The notes under the pieces: generated by a model
Told to the model about the DNA's origin: nothing
The model's database searches: none
What the model saw: only the letters and a program-made list of their open reading frames with translations
Shown: piece after piece, positions 15,887 to 23,932 of the stretch
How the letters are laid out: each line of letters starts with the position of its first letter
Position numbering within the stretch: the first letter of the stretch is position 1
Source of the DNA: Candidatus Equimonas faecalis
GTDB lineage: Bacteria > Bacteroidota > Bacteroidia > Bacteroidales > Bacteroidaceae
Reading direction: 5' to 3'
Assembly (NCBI GenBank): GCA_018066245.1
Contig: JAGHRT010000028.1
Coordinates: 1-41,210 of the forward strand
Length of the DNA: 41,210 nucleotides
Position numbers and translations under genes: made by a program

Positions 15887-15958
15887 GCCATTTGCTAATT
15901 GCTCATAGCACTTTGCGCGGCGTGTGTTGTGCGTGGGGTATGATACCTCGCGCATTAT

Positions 15959-15989
15959 TTTGTCGGGAAAGATATTCTTTGTAATTTTG
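15959..15989 (+). promoter_or_regulatory. Bacteroidetes-type promoter for the endonuclease unit
   Basis: TTTG at 15959-15962, a 19-base spacer, and TAATTTTG at 15982-15989. The start codon is 22 bases further. It probably also serves the large protein gene at 16852. Confidence 0.78.
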
Positions 15990-16011
15990 CTTCGAACTTA
16001 ACAAAAACTTT

Positions 16012-16818
16012 ATGAAACACTTATACAAGCTTGCGTCAGTGCTGGCTGCCTTTTGCGCCGCGCTGAACATGACCGCACAGACGGTTCCCACACCTGTGCA
16101 ACAGGCCGCCACCAATTTGAAGGCCGCGCTGCATCAATTAATCAAGGTTCACGAATCTCTGGGGTATGACAACCTCAACAACTACTATCCTTCCACCGAT
16201 GCCGATGCCAATGGCAAGGTGTGGGATATGTACAGCAACATTCAATACTCGTTTAGCGACAACGGCAGCAATTTTTCCCAAGAAGGCGATGGCTGGAACA
16301 AGGAGCACACTGTGCCCCAGAACTGGTTCGATGAGCAGAATCCCATGAAGTGCGACCTTTTCCAAGTTTATCCCACCGATGGCTATGTAAACAACCGTCG
16401 CGGCAACTTGCCTTATGGCGAAGTCAGTGGGCCTCCCAAATACACCAGCAAGAACGGCAGCAAGATGGGTTCCTGCGCCACAGCCGGTTATACGGGTGAT
16501 GTCTTTGAGCCTATCGACGAATACAAGGGCGACATCGCCCGCATCTACTTCTATATGGCCACCTGCTATGGCGACAAGGTAAACAATTGGAGCGGTGGCG
16601 TGTTCGGTGCAGATGACCTCTACACGGATGTTACGGGCTATCCCGGCATGAAGGAATGGGCCTTGAAGATGTTCCTCCGCTGGTCAGCCGCTGACCCCGT
16701 GAGCCAGAAGGAAATCGACCGCAACAATGCCGTGTACAACGTACAAGGTAACCGCAATCCCTTCATCGACACCCCGGGCCTCGAGCGCTTCATCTGGAGC
16801 GACTATCTCACCGAATAA
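16012..16818 (+). CDS. Secreted endonuclease I family nuclease
   Basis: The 268-residue product has a signal peptide (ending about MTAQ, residue 23). It carries the endonuclease I signature: WNKEHTVPQNWF (His99), then YPTDGYVNNRRGNLPYG (119-135), and near the end DRNNAVYNVQGNRNPFID. This His-Me-finger nuclease family (EndA/NucM/Vvn type) cuts DNA and sometimes RNA outside the cytoplasm, for nutrient use or defence against extracellular DNA. Length and motif spacing are normal for a minimal member. It has a strong promoter and lies 33 bases before a large secreted repeat protein, so the two are probably cotranscribed and exported together. Confidence 0.9.
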   Translation: MKHLYKLASVLAAFCAALNMTAQTVPTPVQQAATNLKAALHQLIKVHESLGYDNLNNYYPSTDADANGKVWDMYSNIQYSFSDNGSNFSQEGDGWNKEHTVPQNWFDEQNPMKCDLFQVYPTDGYVNNRRGNLPYGEVSGPPKYTSKNGSKMGSCATAGYTGDVFEPIDEYKGDIARIYFYMATCYGDKVNNWSGGVFGADDLYTDVTGYPGMKEWALKMFLRWSAADPVSQKEIDRNNAVYNVQGNRNPFIDTPGLERFIWSDYLTE

Positions 16819-16851
16819 TCCTAATCCCTAAACCATATAAAGACTGAAACA

Positions 16852-19800
16852 ATGAAAAATATAATTCTTAAAAGTTGCCTCATCGCTCTTTGCCTGATTT
16901 GTGGATTGGGAAATGCGTGGGGGGAAACAGTTACTTTTACTACCAACGCCTACAACGGTAAAGGCGGAGCCTCAGGCTCTGGCGGCATTGCAACTGCAAC
17001 AATTTCCGGTGTTACGCTTTCGTCCACTAAAGCCTATTATACCGAGGCCCATATTCGTGAGTATTCTGGCGGAACAATCACATTAAGTTCAGAAAATAAA
17101 ATCACACAAATTGAAATTACGAGCACAGCATCAGGGACAAGCAGTAACGGACCCGGCAAGATTTCGCTCAAATCTGGATGTAATGGCACATATTCCTATT
17201 CAGGAACTGTAGGTACATGGAAATACAATTCAGGAGCTAATGAAATAGTATTTAATTGTGATGCTCAGTTTCGATGGACTCAAATGGTTGTCACCTATGA
17301 AAGTAGCACCCCCACCGCCCGCACCGTCACTTTCGACGCAGGCACTAATGGAACATGCTCCACAAACTCTCTCACCGAAGCCTCTGCCGGTGCTGGTGTA
17401 ACACTCCCTTCTTGCACCCCCCACACAAACTACACCTTCGTAGGCTGGAGCACATCCTCCACTCCCACCTCCGCAGATGCTGGCACTGCTGGCGAGAACT
17501 ACAAGCCCTCCTCGGACTGCACACTTTACGCCTATTATACATATCAGGCACCCGCCTACACCGTAACGCTTGGCGACAACTCCTCCACTCTTACCGAGGC
17601 CGAAGGTGGTGCAGGTGTAACTCTTCCCACTCGCAGTGATGTAGGTAACTATACCTTCGCTGGCTGGTCTGAAACCAATGTTTCCACGGAAACAACCACG
17701 GCTCCTACAATTATTGAAGCCGGCATCTATAATCCTACAAGCAACATCACACTCTACCCCGTTTACACCCGCTCCGAAGGTGGCTCCACATCTGGTTGGG
17801 TAGAGGTTACAACTGATCCCATTGAAGAAGGAGACTATGTCATCCTCGGTGCAAGCTCAAATAACGGCAACACCCATTATATAATGAAAGCCTCTATTAG
17901 CAGTAACCGATTTGAGAACAGCACCATCAACATTAACAGCAGCGTTACACCTAACACCTTGGCAGCAGAGCCAACAAGCAACTGCATTTGGCACATCTCC
18001 AAGCCTGACGAGTATTATAGAATTAAAAATGGCACAAATTACGCTGGAGGTACAAGTTCCAAGAACCAAGGTGCACTATTAACGGATAGTTCTGTAGATT
18101 TGGCTAAGTGGATCATTTCTGTTTCAGATAACACCATTATCAATTACGGCAGACAAAGCAAGAGCGACCCAAACAATAAATATTTATCAAACAACGGCGG
18201 TTACGGATGGGCCACCTATACATTAACAGGAGGAACCGCCCCTCGTCTCTTCAAGCATGAGACTGGAACAACATACTACATCTCCGCCCCGACCTCTGCC
18301 GATCCGACTGATGCTTCATGGTCCGTTGAACCCGCCTCTGTTTCTGTGGAAGTGGGCAAGACTGCTACAGCCACCATTTCTACCGACTATGACGGCACGC
18401 TCAGCGTAAGCTCCAACGCTACCGGCACGGCCACGGCTACCATTTCCGATAAGACCATCACCGTAACGGGCGTTGCCGCCGGCACGACCACTCTCACCGT
18501 GACGGGCGCCGCTACGAGCAACTTCAATGCCATCAGCAAGACTATCAACGTGACCGTAACGGCCTCCAGCGCTACCACCCCCGCCTTTGCATACTTCGAG
18601 GAAACGGCCACCATCAATGTGGGCGAAATCCTGGAAGCAAAAGACTACTGCGGCACCATCGCCTCCGATGCGGGCTTCGATGATTACTCCATCTCCACCG
18701 CCGTATGCTCCGCTATCGGTGCTGCCGACGGCCAGAAGATTTCTGACGACTACGCTTGTATCTACAGCAAAGTAAGCTTCAAGAAGGCCGGCACATACGT
18801 GGTTCATGTTACCGCTCCTGCCGTAGAAGGTAAGTACACCGCCTCCGAAGGCTATATCACTGTGACGGTTACAGGCCCCACGCTCTACAAGGTGACGATT
18901 GAAACTCCAGTAAATGGTACCCTCATCGTTAAGCATGGTGATGACACCGTGAACAGTGGCGATGAATTTGAAGAGGGCGAGAAACTGCAGATTACGGCCA
19001 CGCCTGATGCTGACTACAAGTTCCGCAACTGGCAGGCCTATGACGGTACGACGCATACCTTCACTACCTCATTCGAATGGGAAATGAGCGCCCACGATGT
19101 AACTCTCACGGCCAACTTTGACGAAATCCAAGATTATACCATTGCTTGGAGCGTGAATGGCAAGATTGTTAAGAGTGAAACACTGGAAGAAGGCACCGAA
19201 GTGGTTCCCGTTCAACCCACTGATGACCTGTTTACTGCTGCCGTGCCCGCTGGTGTTACCAAGGTATTCACAGGTTGGGTAACCACGCCCACGGTTGATG
19301 CAGAAGCCACGCCCAGCTATGTAACTCCCGCTGCCACGGCTACAAAGGATGTAACCTATTACGCTGTGTTTGCAACGGAAGAAGAAGGCACGGGCAGTGT
19401 TGATAAGACTGCCGCTTTCAATGTTGCAAATTATGCAGATGCAAATAATTGGACTAATGCCACTGCATATTCTTTTGCAGAGACTGAAGAACTGAGGATA
19501 GATGAAGGCCACACGGCTACAACTGCTACAAATAATGGAAAATACTACACAACTGATGAAACTTGGCGTTTCTACAAAAGTGAAGGTGGGTCATTTACCG
19601 TTACTAGCTTAAAAGGTGATATGAAATCTATTACCATTACATTTGTGCCTAAAGATTCTTCAAAGAAATGGCCTAAACTGATACATAACGAAGTAGAGGC
19701 TGCTAGTGGTGAGCAGATTACCGACATTTCTGGGAACACCGCTGTATTCTCTGTAGGAGGCGATGGAGGTAACATCGGTATCCAAAATATAGAAGTAGTA

Positions 19801-20544
19801 TATGTTGGTACCGGTGGCACCACCTACTCCGACTTCACCACGCTCCCCTATCTCCAGTTGGATGAGGCCAACACTTCCATTGTAGAGCTGGCCGATGCGC
19901 CTTGCGATAAGGTGGAGGTTACCCGTGCGCTCAAAGCAGGCAACTGGAACACCTTCTGCCTGCCGTTCTCCCTGAATGAAGAAGAAATAGAAAGCCAGTT
20001 GGGCAGCGATGCCGAAGTGAAAGCGCTCAGCACGTTTGATGTCAATGACGAAGGCACCACTCTTATTCTGAACTTCGGCGATGCCAGCGAGATTGCAGCC
20101 GGCCAGCCCTATATGGTACGCGTGCAGGAAGCCGTAAGCACCATTACCGCCGAAGGCAAGACCATCAACACCGTCACGGCTCCCGTGCAGGAGTTCAGCA
20201 ACGACCTGTACAACTGCAACTTCCACGGCAACTACTACTATCTGGAAGGCACGAAGAACGGCTACGTGCCCCACAGCACCTTCATCATCAGCAACAACCT
20301 CTTCTACCTCGTCAATTCCAACGTCAAGATGAAGGGTTTCCGTGGCTACATTGAGGCTACCGAAAAGGCCACCGGCGCTCCCGTCAAGGCCATGAGCTTC
20401 ACCACGGATGCCGTCGTTACCGGCACGCTCGGCATCCAGTACGAAGGTCTTGAGGACGGCTGCATCTACAACCTCCAGGGCCTGCGGCAGAGCAAGCTTC
20501 AGAAGGGCATAAACATTGTGAATGGAAAGAAGGTCTTGCGGTAA
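16852..20544 (+). CDS. Large secreted multi-domain repeat protein (1230 aa)
   Basis: A signal peptide (1-24, ending GNAWG) is followed by a beta-sandwich-like region (25-150). Next come two Listeria-Bacteroides/InlB-type repeats (about 157-305; TFVGWSTS, TFAGWSET), a trefoil-like region (306-480) and a BIG2-like domain (about 490-573; ITVTGVAAGTTTLTVTG). Two further InlB-type repeats (about 679-850; FRNWQAYDG, FTGWVTT) follow, then a beta domain (850-985) and the shared C-terminal module (about 990-1230; GNWNTFCLPFSL, FIISNNLFYLVNSNVKMKGF, GINIVNGKKVLR). No catalytic motif is visible. The domain make-up suggests an adhesin or scaffold on the cell surface. It sits downstream of the endonuclease I gene and upstream of a 62-codon gene. 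Confidence 0.82.
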   Translation: MKNIILKSCLIALCLICGLGNAWGETVTFTTNAYNGKGGASGSGGIATATISGVTLSSTKAYYTEAHIREYSGGTITLSSENKITQIEITSTASGTSSNGPGKISLKSGCNGTYSYSGTVGTWKYNSGANEIVFNCDAQFRWTQMVVTYESSTPTARTVTFDAGTNGTCSTNSLTEASAGAGVTLPSCTPHTNYTFVGWSTSSTPTSADAGTAGENYKPSSDCTLYAYYTYQAPAYTVTLGDNSSTLTEAEGGAGVTLPTRSDVGNYTFAGWSETNVSTETTTAPTIIEAGIYNPTSNITLYPVYTRSEGGSTSGWVEVTTDPIEEGDYVILGASSNNGNTHYIMKASISSNRFENSTININSSVTPNTLAAEPTSNCIWHISKPDEYYRIKNGTNYAGGTSSKNQGALLTDSSVDLAKWIISVSDNTIINYGRQSKSDPNNKYLSNNGGYGWATYTLTGGTAPRLFKHETGTTYYISAPTSADPTDASWSVEPASVSVEVGKTATATISTDYDGTLSVSSNATGTATATISDKTITVTGVAAGTTTLTVTGAATSNFNAISKTINVTVTASSATTPAFAYFEETATINVGEILEAKDYCGTIASDAGFDDYSISTAVCSAIGAADGQKISDDYACIYSKVSFKKAGTYVVHVTAPAVEGKYTASEGYITVTVTGPTLYKVTIETPVNGTLIVKHGDDTVNSGDEFEEGEKLQITATPDADYKFRNWQAYDGTTHTFTTSFEWEMSAHDVTLTANFDEIQDYTIAWSVNGKIVKSETLEEGTEVVPVQPTDDLFTAAVPAGVTKVFTGWVTTPTVDAEATPSYVTPAATATKDVTYYAVFATEEEGTGSVDKTAAFNVANYADANNWTNATAYSFAETEELRIDEGHTATTATNNGKYYTTDETWRFYKSEGGSFTVTSLKGDMKSITITFVPKDSSKKWPKLIHNEVEAASGEQITDISGNTAVFSVGGDGGNIGIQNIEVVYVGTGGTTYSDFTTLPYLQLDEANTSIVELADAPCDKVEVTRALKAGNWNTFCLPFSLNEEEIESQLGSDAEVKALSTFDVNDEGTTLILNFGDASEIAAGQPYMVRVQEAVSTITAEGKTINTVTAPVQEFSNDLYNCNFHGNYYYLEGTKNGYVPHSTFIISNNLFYLVNSNVKMKGFRGYIEATEKATGAPVKAMSFTTDAVVTGTLGIQYEGLEDGCIYNLQGLRQSKLQKGINIVNGKKVLR

Positions 20545-20589
20545 GGTGCAAGACGTTACACACTGAACACCCATAAAATTGCACAAAGC

Positions 20590-20778
20590 ATGAACAAGCA
20601 CTATATTGCACCCAAGACCTCTTCCGTAGCCCTCGATGCCGACGAACTGATGCAGCTGGCCGATGTCTCCAGCAATGTGGGGGGCGGCAACGGCGGTACT
20701 ACAGAAGAAGGCGGCATTGGAGAAGCCGACACCAAGCGCCAGGAAATCTGGGGCTGGGGCATCAGCTCCGACAAATAG
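20590..20778 (+). CDS. Small peptide gene following a surface protein (62 aa)
   Basis: The product starts MNKHYIAPKTSSVALDADEL, has a glycine-rich middle, and ends with EADTKRQEIWGWGISSDK. It is the paralogue of the 60-residue protein at 14430 (shared T-x-S-V-x-L-x-ADEL, EADTK, W-x-W) and a more distant relative of the 53-residue protein at 2901. It starts 45 bases after the surface protein and is the last gene before a clear terminator, so the unit endonuclease-surface protein-peptide is self-contained. Its function is unknown. The N-terminal Y-x-x-P is reminiscent of RRE-bound leader peptides, but no modification gene adjoins it. Confidence 0.8.
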   Translation: MNKHYIAPKTSSVALDADELMQLADVSSNVGGGNGGTTEEGGIGEADTKRQEIWGWGISSDK

Positions 20779-20799
20779 CCGGCATAAACCGTATAATGC

Positions 20800-20840
20800 A
20801 AGGAAGGGCCAGTCGTAAAGAATGGCTCTTCCTTCTTTTT
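20800..20840 (+). terminator. Rho-independent terminator
   Basis: AAGGAAGGGCCA pairs with TGGCTCTTCCTT (one G-T pair) around an 11-base loop, followed by CTTTTT. It ends the rightward unit; the converging type III R-M genes end 50 bases further on. Confidence 0.8.
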
Positions 20841-20890
20841 GTTCGGCACGAAGCCGGGCCAACTAAAGTTGCCGATGCATGGTCTGAGGG

Positions 20891-23800
20891 CTACCCTTCC
20901 AATAAATCAGTGATAATGGACTTCACGGAGTTGCTGTTGATTTGCTTGCGGAAGTGGACTTTGTAGCCGGCATCGGTCATTGTCCGGAACAGTTCCTCAG
21001 CACAGTTGATTTTTGTGCTTTCGTCTGGCGAGATGTGCGTTTCATTATCGTATGCCTTCGTTTCGATGACGATGTTCAGCTCCTTCGTGCCGTCGGTTTT
21101 CTTTACCAGATACATGAAGTCGGGGCTGTAGTTCGACGAGGCCACCGTGGGTATGCAGATGCTGTGTGAGGGTATCTTGCCATACACCACCACTTCGTCT
21201 ATGTCCGTCTGTATATTCTCCAGTTCCAGAGCCGAGTCGTGCGCATAGGCATCGTAGAGGTATTTGACAGGCGGAGTGCCCGGTGCCATCTTGCAGCCGA
21301 TGTAGGTTTGCACCACCTCGTCGCGTGCGCTGCCGTCGGCATGGGTCAGGCGTGTTTCCTTTGTGCAGTAGTGGGCTTGCTTGTACTTCACGCAGCCCAC
21401 CAGCTGCCGGCATTTCCAATCATCGACGGCACAGGCCAGTCGCGCCAGCGAATCTTCGCAGAACATATCATCCGTCAGCGTGCCGCCGCTCTTTGCCACT
21501 TGGCAGATGGCCTTGTGCAGAGTGTGCAGGGGAATGTTGGTGCGGTGCGAGGCCCGGGCGAGGAAGTCGTTGTAGGGGAAGTGGTTGCCGCGCATCAGGA
21601 GCGTGACGTGGTTGTCGGCTTCTATGGAGGCTCCGCCGCTCTTGAAATCCAGCACCTCGCGTGCGGATGCCACCGTCTGGGCGGCGAACACGTGTTGCTC
21701 CTTCAGCACGTCGGGCAGGGCTTCCTCCAGTTTGCCGGCAATCTCTCGGTCGAAATAGAGCACGTACTTACGGTTCAGCTGTGCCCACAGCTCGCGTAAT
21801 TCCTCGAAGCGTGCCTTGCGCACGGTAACGGTGGCCTTGCGCGGGCTGTTGCGATTGATGATGCGGTTGGGGTGTACGCCTCCGCACACTTCCATGAACT
21901 CGGGGTAGTTCCTCAGCAGGTCGTCGTACTTGTCGGGCACCAGGCTGAGGCTGTTTGCGTCCCAATAGCCCTTACTGACCAAATCATTGAGCACGGCAAA
22001 GGTGGTCTGTCCGCGCTTTTTGGCCACGCCGATGATGTACTCCTGTGATATTTCCAGCGGCTTCGCCTTGTCGGCATCCATCTCGCCGTTGATTTCTGCC
22101 ACGAGTTTGTTGGCAAAGTCCTTCTCGGTGAAATCGACGATGTAGTTCAGCATGAAGCTCTCGTTGGCGATACGATTGCCGTCGCTATCTACCGGCAGGC
22201 GCAGGCCACGTCCCACCTCTTGCAGCTTGCTCGTTTCCGACCCGCTGGAGCGCAGCTTGCAGATGGTGAACACGTTGGGGTTGTCCCAGCCCTCCTTCAG
22301 CGTCCATTTCGAGAAAAGGAAGCGGAGCACGTTGGGCTCGTTTTTGCCTTTTTTGAAGCTCAGCAGCTCTTTTTTGCCGTGCAGGATGGCCTTGACTTCC
22401 TTGGCAATGTTCTCGTCGCTGTCGTTGTTGTCCTGAGCAAAGTAGCCGGCGCAGGTGTCGTCCAGATGGGAGAGCGTGGCTTGCAGGTAGGCGGCGTAGG
22501 CAGGCGGGTTGGACTTCTGCAGTTCATCCTTCACCTTGGCTTCAAGCAGGCTGAGGAACTTTTGCCTCAGCCATCCGTCGTTCCGTCCTTCCGTGCCTCG
22601 GTAGCTTTCTATGTTGTCGATGAAGAAGAGGGCCAGCGTTTTGATGGGAAGGCCGCTGCGGCAGAAGTTTTCGCGCTCCGTGTCGAAGTGGCGTTTAAGG
22701 GCGAGGGCCATCATGCTTTCCTGATAGGAGGCGCTGTACTGGTCGGCTGAAAATTCTTCGCCGATGCGTTTCTCCTGCCCGTTGCTCAGGCTGATACTGT
22801 TTCTGCCTATGGCCACGATGCTCACGCCCTCCATGTCGGCATCCACCTGCGCGAGGCTGTCGCCTGCGTGAAGGGTGTAGGTGGTGTCGTCGCCGGCTGC
22901 GGTGGTGAGCCTTAGCCTGACGTAGGCCGCGCTTTCCAGAGCCGTTACTTTCACCTTTTTGTTGGCGGCACGTCCTCCGGGCAGTTCCAGATGCTCCTTG
23001 GCTACGCCTTTTATCAGTCCTTGGTTGAAGGACTGTGCGGCGCTGAGTTCGTAGATGAGGTCCTGATAGTCCTTTTTCACCGTCTTCTGCTTGCCGCGCC
23101 CGAAGGTCATTTCGGGGAACGTGGCTCCATAGCGCAGCACGAGTTGCGGGCGGAAGCATTCTACAAGCGATAGGAACGACTTGCTGCTGCGCTCCATGCG
23201 GTGCGGCTCGTCGATGATGAGTACGGGGCGCGTGTCGGCAATGACTTCGGCGAGGTTGCGGAATTGGGACAGCTGGTCGAAGTCGTCGCGCGTCAGGAGC
23301 TTGCCTGTGGTGAGCAGCTGGGTGTTGAGCAGCAACGCATAGACCTTGTTTTTGGCATGGTGCGTGCCGGCAAAGAATTGGCCTATGACGTTCGGTATGT
23401 TCAGGCGGCCTTTCTTTTTCTGCTTCTGGGCCTCCAGCAGGCAGAGCTCCACGGTGGCATGATAGCCGCACACGTCGGAGAAGTGGCGCATCACTTCCGC
23501 GTCGCTCAGGAAGGCTGCCGTGCCCGCCTTGATGGGCAGTGTGGGCACGGCTATGATGAACTTGTTGAAGCCGCAGCGCTTGTGCAGTTCAAGCATGGTG
23601 CGCGTATAGACGTAGGTCTTGCCCGTGCCCGTTTCCATCTTGATGTCGAGTATGGAGTGGAGCGGCAGTTCTCTCGTCTTTTCCGGCAGGCTGTACCGGT
23701 TTATGCGGTTCTTCGTGGCCTGGTCGTAGATGCCCGTCTCGCGCTGCACGCGTTCCAGTGCCTGGCGGCTGAGGCTGGTGGGCAGCACGGGGTTTTGGTG

Positions 23801-23902
23801 GGCCTTCTCGGGAGCCTGATATAGGGAGGCCTCCACCACGGCGGCCACGCCGTTGACGGGCGCAAGCTGGTGGGGCAGCGAACTTTCAAGTTTCAGTTCC
23901 AT
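20891..23902 (-). CDS. res: Type III restriction enzyme, Res subunit
   Basis: The 1003-residue product has a superfamily 2 helicase core: Walker A METGTGKT at 89-96, the DExH-type motif LIIDEPHRM (Asp231-His234), and a conserved arginine region (KLQEVGRGLRLPVD) around residues 560-575. A PD-(D/E)xK endonuclease domain is at the C-terminus (YSPDF..., then NIVIETKAYD, about 927-950). Type III Res translocates or slides on DNA from unmethylated sites and cuts about 25 bases away, together with Mod. The gene starts 30 bases after mod on the same strand, so they form one operon. All key motifs are intact and the length is normal. Confidence 0.93.
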   Translation of the reverse strand: MELKLESSLPHQLAPVNGVAAVVEASLYQAPEKAHQNPVLPTSLSRQALERVQRETGIYDQATKNRINRYSLPEKTRELPLHSILDIKMETGTGKTYVYTRTMLELHKRCGFNKFIIAVPTLPIKAGTAAFLSDAEVMRHFSDVCGYHATVELCLLEAQKQKKKGRLNIPNVIGQFFAGTHHAKNKVYALLLNTQLLTTGKLLTRDDFDQLSQFRNLAEVIADTRPVLIIDEPHRMERSSKSFLSLVECFRPQLVLRYGATFPEMTFGRGKQKTVKKDYQDLIYELSAAQSFNQGLIKGVAKEHLELPGGRAANKKVKVTALESAAYVRLRLTTAAGDDTTYTLHAGDSLAQVDADMEGVSIVAIGRNSISLSNGQEKRIGEEFSADQYSASYQESMMALALKRHFDTERENFCRSGLPIKTLALFFIDNIESYRGTEGRNDGWLRQKFLSLLEAKVKDELQKSNPPAYAAYLQATLSHLDDTCAGYFAQDNNDSDENIAKEVKAILHGKKELLSFKKGKNEPNVLRFLFSKWTLKEGWDNPNVFTICKLRSSGSETSKLQEVGRGLRLPVDSDGNRIANESFMLNYIVDFTEKDFANKLVAEINGEMDADKAKPLEISQEYIIGVAKKRGQTTFAVLNDLVSKGYWDANSLSLVPDKYDDLLRNYPEFMEVCGGVHPNRIINRNSPRKATVTVRKARFEELRELWAQLNRKYVLYFDREIAGKLEEALPDVLKEQHVFAAQTVASAREVLDFKSGGASIEADNHVTLLMRGNHFPYNDFLARASHRTNIPLHTLHKAICQVAKSGGTLTDDMFCEDSLARLACAVDDWKCRQLVGCVKYKQAHYCTKETRLTHADGSARDEVVQTYIGCKMAPGTPPVKYLYDAYAHDSALELENIQTDIDEVVVYGKIPSHSICIPTVASSNYSPDFMYLVKKTDGTKELNIVIETKAYDNETHISPDESTKINCAEELFRTMTDAGYKVHFRKQINSNSVKSIITDLLEG

Positions 23903-23932
23903 GGTGCTTTACTCTCTTTTCCCGTTGTCGTG

